This document shows, in pieces, positions 46,220 to 56,074 of a DNA stretch of 64,000 bases. The position numbers and the translations under genes were made by a program. The DNA is from Rutstroemia sp. NJR-2017a BVV2. Taxonomy: Eukaryota > Ascomycota > Leotiomycetes > Helotiales > Rutstroemiaceae. The stretch spans positions 1,111,578-1,175,577 of the forward strand of contig NJPS01000054.1 in assembly GCA_002946415.1 (NCBI GenBank). Direction: 5' to 3'. The notes below the pieces were generated by a model, which was not told where the DNA came from, searched no databases, and was given only the letters and a program-made list of their open reading frames with translations. How positions within the stretch are numbered: position 1 is the first letter of the stretch; each line of letters begins with the position of its first letter.

Positions 46220-46230
46220 CCCGAGGCCCG
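46220..46230 (-). promoter_or_regulatory. Cluster motif CGG-N4-CGGG, thioesterase copy
   Basis: On the minus strand CGGGCCTCGGG, 10 of 11 bases as in the consensus core, about 275 bp upstream of the thioesterase ATG. Confidence 0.45.
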
Positions 46231-46310
46231 ACTACCGACACCCCGGTATTCACCACATGGCAAAGGAATGGATCTTGAACCTCAAGGCGCCATCTCGATC
46301 TTGGTCCATG

Positions 46311-46374
46311 TTTAGCTGCATACCAACAGTTTAGCTGCATACCAACATGTCGGTCATGTCGGTCATGTCGGTCA
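46311..46374. repeat. Adjacent 19-bp and 9-bp tandem repeats
   Basis: TTTAGCTGCATACCAACA occurs twice (46311 and 46330), directly followed by three TGTCGGTCA units. Between motif and TATA element of the thioesterase gene. Confidence 0.85.
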
Positions 46375-46502
46375 TTGTGCGTAAAAGATGCATATAAGAT
46401 TGTACATATATGATGGAGTAACCCCGGGAACGACAGTTTTATATAGTATCTGAACGTTCTATACACGTCTTAGAGAATCACCGCACTTTTACAGTTTTCA
46501 AC

Positions 46503-47446
46503 ATGATCGTCACAGCAAGTTCGGTCCTGCTCCAGGGCAACGTCCCTACATCAGTTAGCAACTTGTTCCTCTTTCCCGGGACATTCAACGGCTTCCCGGT
46601 CTTCGCTGCATTGCCTCCAATCGAGCTCAACCGTATCGCAGTCTTCGAACTAACTTGTTCCTTTGCCCATACCCCAGAACATCTCAGCAGCATCAGTATT
46701 CCCGAACTGGCATGTCTTTATCTCGCCGAGATCCAGCGACGACAACCCCACGGCCCTTACTCATTGCTTGGATACTCTGTTGGCGGTGTCATTGCCTACG
46801 AGGCAGCTCGACAGTTACTTGAGGCTGGAGAAGCGGTAGAGCGGATTTATCTCGTTGATGCACCATGCCCCATGGGTAATCGACCTACGTCGCACAGTCT
46901 GACACAGGTCATCGATTCGAAACACGATAAGCAGAGGGAGGCGGAGCAACAGTCAAAGATGTCAATGAAGCTGATGGGCGCACTCCACGCGACACAAAAA
47001 CTACTCAGCCTTGAGACATACATGCCCCCGTCAATATCATCATTCCCAGGCCACCCCATCCCCAAAACAACCTATTTCTTCGCTAAGCAAAGGCTCGATT
47101 CCCACAACATGCTGAAACGACCAAAGGACTCAGAAAGTGACCTAGGCTCCATGTCCTGGTTTCGTGAAGAACGTGAAGGATTCGGAATGACTGGAGATGG
47201 GTGGGAGAGATTAGTGGATAGAAGCAAGCTGAAAATCGTTCCTCTGAACGGAAACCACTTGAGCATTATGGAAGAACCAAATGTGAGTTGCGGATACTTC
47301 TTTCTTTTCCCGATAGAATTGGTCACTGACTTTCTCCCTTGTAATAGATCTCAGAATGGGCAACGGAAATACGATCTTCGTATTGGGATTCAGCTTTTCC
47401 ATTCAAAACAAGAAGTACCCGAAGAAGAGTGCTAGAAAGATATTAA
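46503..47446 (+). CDS. Free-standing PKS-type thioesterase
   Basis: Two exons, 46503-47282 and 47348-47446, encode 292 aa. SSVLLQGN, LFLFPGTFNGFPVFAALPP and YLAEIQRRQPHGPYSLLGYS match, block by block, the TE domain that ends the neighbouring PKS (SVVLQGR, ILFLFPDGSGS, YLAEIRRRQEHGPY, GWSAGG). The nucleophile is in GYSVGG, the acid in LVDAP and the histidine in GNHLSIM. It lacks any ACP. It probably arose from an NR-PKS TE domain. It may release, hydrolyse or edit PKS-bound chains, or act on the finished product as the A. fumigatus Ayg1 does, although Ayg1 is a different family. The substrate is unknown. Confidence 0.9.
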
Positions 47447-48072
47447 AATTTGGTAGAAGTTAGATCAATAAAGTCTGTAACATAGCTATTTAGGGAGTTT
47501 TTGAGTTGGTTGTGAAAACATTTAGATTGCTAGAGGAGGATATATAGAAGGCTTGGCGATGTAGGGCCCCTCGAATTGAACTGCTCAAACATGTGTACTC
47601 TTAACATAAACTATATATAGAAATGATTAGGAGCAAACTTCTATTCTATTGGTAGCATGTGACCTTTATCTGTACATCCTAGATAGCTTATAATTACCTT
47701 GTAGTTAGATGCTAACTTTGCTTCCCTTTCTCAACCGGCGGAGGAGGGGGACTCTTGATCAGAGCAACGCCCGAATCGCTTTAAGCACAGAATGCTTTCC
47801 AACTACTACCGTATATATATAGTACTACCTTTAGTTAGCTTAGCACATCTCTATACCCTTCGGGAGGTGATAGGACAGTAGGTTAGCCTATTGCCCGCCA
47901 GACGAAAATGACCACTCGCTCTCTCTCTCTTTATCTGTACATCTAGGAATTATTGGAAGCAAACTACTATTCAATTGGCTCCATATGACGTCTATCTGTA
48001 CATGTAACTCTAGGTACTAGTAATATTCCTTCAGCTTATATGTAAAGAAATTTGCTGCGCTATCTACCACTT
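47447..48072. other. Convergent intergenic region
   Basis: Between the ends of the thioesterase and the regulator genes. A CTTCGGGAGG half-motif at about 47858 is noted. Nothing else. Confidence 0.5.
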
Positions 48073-49558
48073 CTAAATATCCATTGTCGGCGAAGGACTC
48101 CTAAGCTCACACGCCGCTTTAATTTTAGTATAACGATGCTTGATAAATTGACCAAGTGCTGAGTAAATAAACCTGTCTTCACCGAGCTTCTCATCTCGTC
48201 CCCCCGCCGAGTATTTGTCTGAAAACAGCTGCACCACACCTTCCAGCTTCGATAATTCGTGCAAGACCAACTGGGCTCGCAACCGCCCCTCGATTTCCCC
48301 GTCCACGTTGTACGCACCGAATCGGAGCGGGACCGATACGAAAGCGCTCTGCTCCTGCGGCATTTGTTGTTTTGGAATGCTGCCAAAGTTAAAAGGTGTG
48401 GTGTCGTCGATTTTGGCGATCGCTCCGTATGCTGCTAGCACTTGAGAGATAATAACGGAAAGGAGGAATGGCAGGTAGGCGTTGGCATCGCAGGAACACT
48501 GGAGGATGTCTATTAATTGCTGGGTGATACTCGAGCACATCAATAACGCTTGGTCGGTGGTGATTATCGGTTGTGGACCGCCCATTATGTTGTGTTCCTG
48601 CTGCATCGTATCGCCCCGGGAAGCCATTATGATGACGGATTTCTGAAGTGATTTTGCAGCACGTAGACAGCTGTGCCCATATGGTGGCGTTTGGGGCTGT
48701 TGGTGTAGACTTGGATTCATAAATAAATTGCTGTCATCGGAAGGGTGATTGAAGTTGTTGGGGGCGGTAATGTGATTGTGCCACGAAGGTTCGGGTTTTG
48801 TGAAATTCAAATGGGGGAAGAAGTCGGATTCTATCGTTGATGAAACAGAATTCGAGAAGTTGGGAGATGGGGAGTCGAGTTCCGGCATTGTGAAGTCATC
48901 TCCGTTTGTGAAAAGGTAGTCCATGATATTCATACCATCCATTGGATCATGGCCAGGTGAACCTGTACTGTGTCCCGGTTGTACACCCATGTCGTTATCC
49001 AGTGTGGTTGGTATGGGCTGGAATGGAGAGATGGGGTCAGGCAGCCTAATCTCACGATCCAAACTCAAATCCAGGTCTGGATATTGCTCCTTGGGTATTG
49101 GTGAAGGCGCTGATTCGGAGGAAGGTGGTGTTAAAGTCTTGATTGCGCTGTCTGGAAGTTGGCTCTGCTCTATCTGAGCGGCTGCCCTTAAACACTGGTC
49201 GGCGTCTGATGGCCCTGAGCCATGAGAAGTAGGTGGCATCTGCAACTTGCCAGCGTTGAGGGCTTTGATAAATTCGATGGTCGGCTTCCCAGTCCTCATC
49301 GAGACGCTGTAACGGCAGTTGCTGCCTATTCGAATACAACGACCACATTGTGGGTGCTGTTTATCACAGCGAACCTTGGCCTCGGTGCATAAATCACAAG
49401 ATCTTTAGAACGATGTCCGTTAGCTTTCGAAGTCTCAAACTATCTAGCCACTGGCGACTAGACTGAGGACGAGTTACTCACGAGCGAAATATAACGGCTG
49501 GCAGCTTTGGTTGCCGAGTCTTGCGAGTTTGCTGTGGAGTATTCTCTGATGGTGCCAT
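48073..49558 (-). CDS. AflR-like Zn2Cys6 transcription factor (pathway regulator)
   Basis: Two exons, 49558-49482 and 49402-48073, encode 468 aa. The zinc cluster is SCDLCTEAKVRCDKQ followed by CGRCIRIGSNC, a complete CX2CX6CX6CX2CX6C. It is followed at once by a short basic stretch (RYSVSMRTGKP), as in AflR-type regulators. The C-terminal half has SVPLRFGAYNVDGE, RLRAQLVLHELSKLE and FSDKY, the pattern of AflR-family C-terminal domains. The middle is Pro/Ser/Asn-rich, likely an activation or linker region. It lies at the end of the cluster and is the obvious candidate to bind the CGG-N4-CGGG motifs. I found no motif copy in its own upstream 600 bases. Confidence 0.92.
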
Positions 49559-51125
49559 CGTGTCTATACAATGAAGAGGGTTGCCAGCAGAAGACTCTCA
49601 GTGTGACGACTGATAAATATAAAAGATTCTACAAGCCAAGGCTACCACCTAGAAGTTTGCTTAGCTTGCAGTTAGAATTAAATTAAGGTGGACGATTATT
49701 CGAAGGATGTCGCTTAGGTATGTTGAATATCAAAGAGGATTGGAATAACTGAAGAATTATATCCACGAATATGTAGGACTTTGACGTAGCAAAATGCGGT
49801 GACATAAGAGAATCAAGGTTCTTTTAAAAAGGCAACGGTCAACGCTATTCAAGTTTTAAAGAGTTATTCATGGACTACCTTGTATGTTAAACTTCAGGTC
49901 AGCGAAGGGCAGCTTCGTAAACATCGTATACCAGGGTCCTCATGCATCCACTTGGTTGCTCATCTTCCTTCGTTTTCTTCATAAGGTTACGGTCATGCTG
50001 AACGGGTTGCAGGTAGAAGAACGGCGAGGAAAACACAAACCCTTGAAATGCATGGACTATGCAGGAAGGAATCCTTTGCCTTGAGAGGCTGACAGGAAGT
50101 TTTTGATTACTGCGGCAGAGCAGGCGCATTAGCTCTACAGCAGAGTAAGATACTAAGAACATGTGTATGGCTGGGGTAGTTAGCGTGATAGGGGCGATAA
50201 GCGTAAGCACTTAACCGTTTTAGTTCCTTGGGCCAATCAAATCCGTGAGTTGATTGTTGATCTGCTTTGTTAGTCGGTGTAAAGGTTACAATCTCGCTTA
50301 TTGAGGATTCCGTCCCATACAAGGCCGAGCACGTTTAGCCCACAGGTTATGTAAAGTAAAAAGTGACGCCACTTCTAAGAGGGACCAATGGAGCCAGATG
50401 TGTGGTTTCACAAGAACAGAGGAAACCCAGTTCTGTGAGGCATACTGTGTGAGACATACTGTGAGACTATTCTAATGCTCTTGTGAGATTATTTTCTGTG
50501 GTGAGAACACCCTCTGTAGCTGGGATATCGTTTTCATTGGAATCTATGCTCTTTTTAGCCCACGTCAGCGAGCTGTCGTTCGATATGTATGTTGTCCCTG
50601 TTAGCACATTTGCCCAGAGATATATCGAGATCCACCGGTCGCCTTGAACCGGCTAGGCAAAGGCTTGCTTATTAGACTAGCCTCATGGCCAAATTCGAGG
50701 AAGATCAGGCTATAAGGCGACATTTGCGGGTATGCGTGGGGCTGATGTGCAGAGTTCTGAGAGCCAAAAGCGTCGAAAGCACACCAGTGACCCCAAAGGA
50801 AAACACATGTGTGCACCGGTGTTCCTACACCAATTTACGTACATCAGATGAACAGCCTTGCGGACAGGACTCCTTGTCCATACGAGGCAGCGAGAAAAGA
50901 ATTATAAATGTCACGTGCTTCGGAAAAGCTAAAATCCGGTAGTATAAGCGGCCAATCATACCCTTGTCTTCAAACCCAACCTTAATTAATACAACAGCAA
51001 CAGCAGGAGCTTCATCAGCGTAGCTGCCTCGAAGCCAATGGTAATAACCTCATCCTCACACAACCGCCCATCCATAAACCTTCTCCATCATTTCCCCTCT
51101 ACACTATCTCATATAAGTCTTCACG
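49559..51125. other. Intergenic 1.6 kb, right border of the metabolite locus
   Basis: Promoter of the regulator and of the proteasome gene. Frames at 49899-50210 and 50685-50942 lack motifs. Nothing else supported. Confidence 0.5.
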
Positions 51126-52036
51126 ATGTTTCGTAACAATTATGATAACGATTCGGTTACATTGTATGCTATTGATTGCTATCATCTCACTCGACCAGTT
51201 TGCTGACCTTGAATACATAGCTCGCCGCAAGGTCGTATCTTTCAAGTCGAATATGCCTCCGAAGCCGTCAAGCAAGGTAGTGTGGTTGTCGGCATAGTGA
51301 GCAAATCGCATGCGGTGCTCGTCGCTCTAAAGGTAAGCTTTCCCCATTCCATTCGCCTCAATCATGTTCGCATCTGTGAATCAAGACTTACAATTCCTCA
51401 CTCCCATAGCGCAATGCAGAAGAGCTCTCCTCATACCAAAAGAAAGTCATCGCCATCGACGAACACGTTGGCCTTGCACTCGCCGGTCTCGCCTCTGACG
51501 CCCGCGTCCTCTCCAACTTCATGAAAAACCAATCGCTTTCCTCCCGCTTAACCTACGACCGCGCGGTACCCCTCTCCCGCCTCGTCGCCAGTATTGGCGA
51601 CCGCGCTCAAACAAATACGCAGCACTATGGCCGCCGACCGTACGGTGTAGGATTGTTAGTAGCCGGTGTCGACGAGACAGGTCCACATCTATTCGAATTC
51701 CAACCGTCGGGAATGACGCAGGAGATGGTAGCTTGTGCAATCGGAGCGAGGAGTCAAATGGCAAGAACGTATTTGGAGAGGAATTTGGAGCAGTTTGCGG
51801 ATTGTGGGAGGGAAGAACTAATCAAACATGGATTGAGAGCTTTGAAGGAGAGCCTGGCTCAGGATAAGGAGCTTACGGTGGAGAATACGAGTGTGGGCGT
51901 GGTGGGATTGAAGGGGAAGGGGGAGAAGGGTATTGAGGCTTTCAAGCTCTATGATGGACAAGAAGTTAAGCCGTGGGTTGATTTGGTAGCGGATGGTCAA
52001 GAAGAGGGTGGTGATACAATGGAGGTTGATCAGTAA
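51126..52036 (+). CDS. PRE5: 20S proteasome alpha subunit (PSMA1/Pre5)
   Basis: Three exons fit (51126-51163, 51221-51332, 51410-52036), giving 258 aa, the family length. [19 protein letters not shown] with [15 protein letters not shown] is the alpha-subunit N-terminus (the YDND..TFSP.G...Q.EYA signature). [51 protein letters not shown] and [10 protein letters not shown] match PSMA1. The acidic tail ([11 protein letters not shown]) is typical of this subunit. It forms part of the outer gated ring of the proteasome in nucleus and cytosol. Highly conserved single-copy gene that marks the return to housekeeping territory. Confidence 0.95.
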
Positions 52037-52520
52037 GTGGATGTGCTGGATGGACATGGGGGAGGTTGATCCGGAGATGTGTTCCTTGGGCATGGGGACT
52101 AACTCGTGGAAGGGATAGGGGGTATGTACAATTAATTTTGATACAGCATCAAATCAGAGGAGAAGAAAAATACCAGATGATTTATGACGTCGATTGCCTA
52201 AATGGTAGTTTCCATACTTGGTCCATATCTGAGAATTGTGCGAGCTTACGTAAAATCAACCATTAGATGTTGCCAGATTGATTATGAGCAGGCTTCACAT
52301 TGTTTTGCAAGAATTGAAATCCAGCATGCACAGCCTTGTTCCTCTACTGAAGTGGGTATGATATCTCGATCCTCCTGAACCCTTCCAAGCTTCTATATTA
52401 AACCACTAAATTCAACGCCAGTATGAACATCCATGTAGATCTATCTAGGTCTAACCACTTATGCCCAAAATTCACCACACCCTACCGATCCCACCAAGCC
52501 TCCGTTTCCGTTCATCATCC
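52037..52520. other. Convergent intergenic region
   Basis: Between the proteasome and LOG-family gene ends. No coding frame or repeat of note. Confidence 0.5.
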
Positions 52521-53300
52521 TTATTCATTCCCCCACTCCAACTTAAAACGCCCTTCACTCACTTTATAATCGCGCAGCGCCTTCACCGCATCCTCTGCAG
52601 TCGCAACATCAACCACAATCCCTTTGCTCCCCTCCCCTACAAACCCCGCTTCCACACTCCCCTGTATCCATGCCATCAACCCATCCCAGTAGCCCTCTAC
52701 ATTCAACACCACCACCCCACGATTATGTATCCCCAACTGATTCCAAGTCACCACCTCCATCAGTTCCTCCAACGTGCCATACCCTCCACTCAGCGCTACA
52801 AACCCGCTGCCCGGCCCGCCCGCCAGCACCTCCTGCGCCATCATCGCTTTCCGCGTGTGCATATCCTTCACCACCGTCGTCTTGCCATACACCGCGTACT
52901 CAGGCAGTCCGGTACCGTTATCCTTCGTCTCGCTGGAATGCGCGGCCGCGCCCTCGCTGTTGGGACCGCGCTCGTATTTCACGAGCGGAGCCGGGATGAT
53001 GCCGTGCACGGAGTCGGGCCCGGATAGGGACACAAGCGTGCGTGCTACTTCGCCCATGAGACCGACGGTGCCGCCGCCGTAGACGAGGGAGATGTTGTTC
53101 GCGGCCATGTTTTCTGCTAGCGAGCGCGCCATCGCGAGGTGGGCGGGGGATTTGCCCGGGGAGGCGCCGCAGAATACGCAGATTTTGGTGGGGGGTGGCG
53201 TGCTGGAAGAGATGCTGAGAGGAGAGGGTTGAGTGGTGTTGGAGGAGTGTATGAAGGGGACTGGAGAGGAGGGCGCGGGGGATACGCCGCCGGATGCCAT
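52521..53300 (-). CDS. LOG-family nucleotide phosphoribohydrolase
   Basis: Single-exon 259-aa frame. KICVFCGASPGKSP, LVYGGGTVGLMG, MHTRKAMM and GGYGTLEELMEV form the LOG signature; the usual PGGxGTxxE motif appears as SGGYGTLEE with Ser for Pro. Family members release the base from cytokinin nucleoside 5'-monophosphates or act more generally on nucleoside monophosphates. They are often mis-annotated as lysine decarboxylases. The first 38 residues are Ser/Pro-rich and probably disordered. In fungi this can produce cytokinins or clear damaged nucleotides; which applies here is unknown. Confidence 0.9.
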   Translation of the reverse strand: MASGGVSPAPSSPVPFIHSSNTTQPSPLSISSSTPPPTKICVFCGASPGKSPAHLAMARSLAENMAANNISLVYGGGTVGLMGEVARTLVSLSGPDSVHGIIPAPLVKYERGPNSEGAAAHSSETKDNGTGLPEYAVYGKTTVVKDMHTRKAMMAQEVLAGGPGSGFVALSGGYGTLEELMEVVTWNQLGIHNRGVVVLNVEGYWDGLMAWIQGSVEAGFVGEGSKGIVVDVATAEDAVKALRDYKVSEGRFKLEWGNE

Positions 53301-56074
53301 TGTGTGTGCGATATGACGGTTGAAGCTGAGGTTGGGGAAGTAGAAGGTGAGGAGGATGAGTCGTTCGCGGTTTGTAAACTCGATAACTTGGCTCCGTCAC
53401 TGTATTTAAGCCCGAATTGGAGAAAGATAAGAAGGAATTGCGGTGGAAAGATGCAGCAGGTTAGGTGCAGATGCTGGCCTGTGAGCGAGAGAAACGTGGT
53501 TGATATACTAATGCCAATGTGTTGTTATTCACACCGAGTTGCAATTCATATGATAAGATGATAGTGAATTGAGCGTATGAGCATAGGTAGTCGTCGTCGG
53601 TCTTGGTATGAGCAAATTCGGATATTGGATCATGAGTATTTTATTTTTTGACTATGTCATCTTGTAGCCGCAAAGAGTGCGGTCCCGAGATGCGGGGTTG
53701 TAATTGGCTCATCCACTTCGGATGACAGAATACGCAATAAAATGTTCCGATCATCCTCTTAAATCAACAACATCTAACTACTTCCAAGCACCAACTATTT
53801 TTGAGGTTATACACCAGGCTTCCGAAACATGTACAGCGAGTTCTTAATAGTGAATTTTGCAACTCATTATTTCACCCTTGTTTTCTTCGTATATCTCGTT
53901 GGTACAATCGTATCAGAGCGCCCAAGGAATGAATATGCAGGAGGAAGATCCTCCCTTTAGAATTTTCGATGCTCGCTATTCACGCCCTGTATCTACAGTA
54001 AGCTTTTACGTGGCGGAGAAACAGTCCTCCCGAGTGTGATGCAGGTGGCTGATAGGAGCTGAGCAACTAAAGTTCCTTGGTTTTTATGATTCTCCACGGA
54101 ACACTACAGAGTAGATCTGGGCTGACTGGTAATACATCGGCAATCATATGTCTAGGTGTGATCCACTTGCTATATATATCTTGTTTTCCTAACGGCGTCG
54201 CGGCTGGAAACTCTGTCCCTCTTAAGGGCCAATGCCCACTCGTCGCAGTCCTTACTGTACCAGAAACTAATGCGGGGGCATATCTAGCTCGCTCTTTTCC
54301 TCAGCCCTGAGCGTGAGCCACGATTATACTGCTATATCTCTTAGTTTTGCCAGAGTTATTCCATCCTTGCGCAGAACATTTATAGCCATAATGTTCGATC
54401 GCCAACCCCGTTACTTCGCCAAGCACTATACAATACTTGCTGAAGTAACATTTAGATAAGCCACTTTGCTTTTCGGCTGGCATTCACCAATCTCGTTGTC
54501 GCCATCCCAAGTACCTTGTTGACACTATTTCGCAGGAATTGCTATCCTGCACACTCATCCCACGCCAATAAATACGTACTGCACTGTCTCTCGTACCGCC
54601 AGGTTGATATTCTAGGGACTGGTACCTTCCGTATTATGTGTGATTTTGGTCTAGCTAATTCAGCACTAGCCCCACCTGCGCATCTACAGAGCTAAAATGA
54701 AGTGGGATCTGGCCGCACTGTGCCGTTCCGTACTGCTCGGCCCTTGAAACATCGGACCCGACAACCTTGTCGGATCCGCGCGTTAGCCTACACGTATGCC
54801 CCGATAATCTGACTGTTGGAGAAGGATTTGCTTAGGGATGACAACTGGAGCAGCTCCAGGTTTTAGTCAAAAACGGGATTGGAAATCGAGTCGGTAGATC
54901 AATGAAACGTTGTCAGGGCATACCCTTAGATATCGCTGCCTGCCTTTGCCAACTGAAAGCTGTTGGAACTTAGAAGCAGCATTGGAAGGCTTTAGAACGA
55001 AGGAATAAAGCGTGCGTAGGGGGCTTACATCAGCCAGGCAGTATCCGTCGATCAACACTTTCCTCGCTTTCGTGCACCAAATACGTATCATCATCCTAGT
55101 AGGGATATGTCTCAGGTTACACTACAGTATTGTATCCGGTATACATCATCCTATTGGTCAGGGACATTGAACTCATATGATGGTATCACATGATGACAAC
55201 GACGAGACCCTGGGTCATATGACTGTACTCATCTTCGGAAGCAAAGATACCCGCAAAGCTGTCAATTCAATATCACGACATATCAACACACATGACAGTT
55301 GCAGTCTGAGTTGAGACAGACACGGATAGTTCGGACACCTGCTCGCGTTACACCAATCTTCCAGTTCATTCGTTCTTCATCGAATAAGACACTTCCACTC
55401 GTACTGATCTTGACCTTACGAGCGTACCCCATGAGGGTAGTTTGAGAGCAGAGCAGCAACAGTGAAACCGCAACCACGCAAGCCAAACGCTCGTTTGTCT
55501 CCAAATGTGCCAGATGAAAGAGGCGCTTTATCATCGCCTGAAAGTTGCGAGTGGCGCACTCCGTACGTTTTATGGGACTATATTTCCCACATGTCTATCG
55601 GAGACTCTGATAGAGCTGTGGAAGATGAGATGTAGACCACGCTGAGCTTCCAGGTCCTCATTGCCGCCGCGGAGAAGTTCGCAGGCATAAAGTGAGGCCA
55701 TAAAATGCAACGTCTCATGATGATACTAGACGTCGCGCTTAACTGTGGAAGTTGGGAGGCGAGATCAGGATCGTGATGTCAATGGCTCGGTAACAATTTG
55801 GTCTCATTGAACTGTTCTCCTGCCACGAACCAAAATTTGTGATCTTGTTAGAGAATTGTAGAACCCCAGAGTCGCCAATATGCTGGTGAGAGATGATGAA
55901 CTACCCCACAGAACTTAAGCTTCCTTGGGACTTCTTGACCCAGGTGTTCCTGCCTCAGGCAGTAATTCTTGTTCCCTGATGACATGAATATGAATTCAAT
56001 TCTTGATGATGCCTTCTGCATTTCGTAACTCACACTGGGAATGTCTTAAAATCTAAGAGACTCGATTTCTTGAT
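53301..56074. other. Long intergenic region without a supported gene
   Basis: 2.8 kb. Contains the LOG-gene promoter and the neurochondrin-gene promoter. Short frames with no motifs; a minus frame at 55283-55534 has a hydrophobic N-terminal segment and a Cys-rich end (CLNSDCNCHVC), but no splice partner or other support. A lone CDFGLA string at 54635 is judged chance. Confidence 0.45.

Larger units (their letters stand above)
45600..46502. other. Intergenic with short repeats before the thioesterase
   Basis: 3' flank of the SxxK gene and thioesterase promoter: cluster motif at 46220-46230, tandem repeats at 46311-46374 and a TATATAG element near 46440, about 60 bp before the ATG. Confidence 0.55.

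Noticed and set aside
50601..50942. Overlapping frames right of the regulator gene
   Set aside because: Short, on both strands, without motifs; treated as intergenic.
54630..54660. A CDFGLA string resembling the kinase DFG motif
   Set aside because: No other kinase motif in any frame nearby and stops soon after; most likely chance.
55283..55534. Possible small secreted Cys-rich protein on the minus strand
   Set aside because: Hydrophobic segment is not at the very N-terminus, cysteines are confined to the last residues and no supporting structure is seen.
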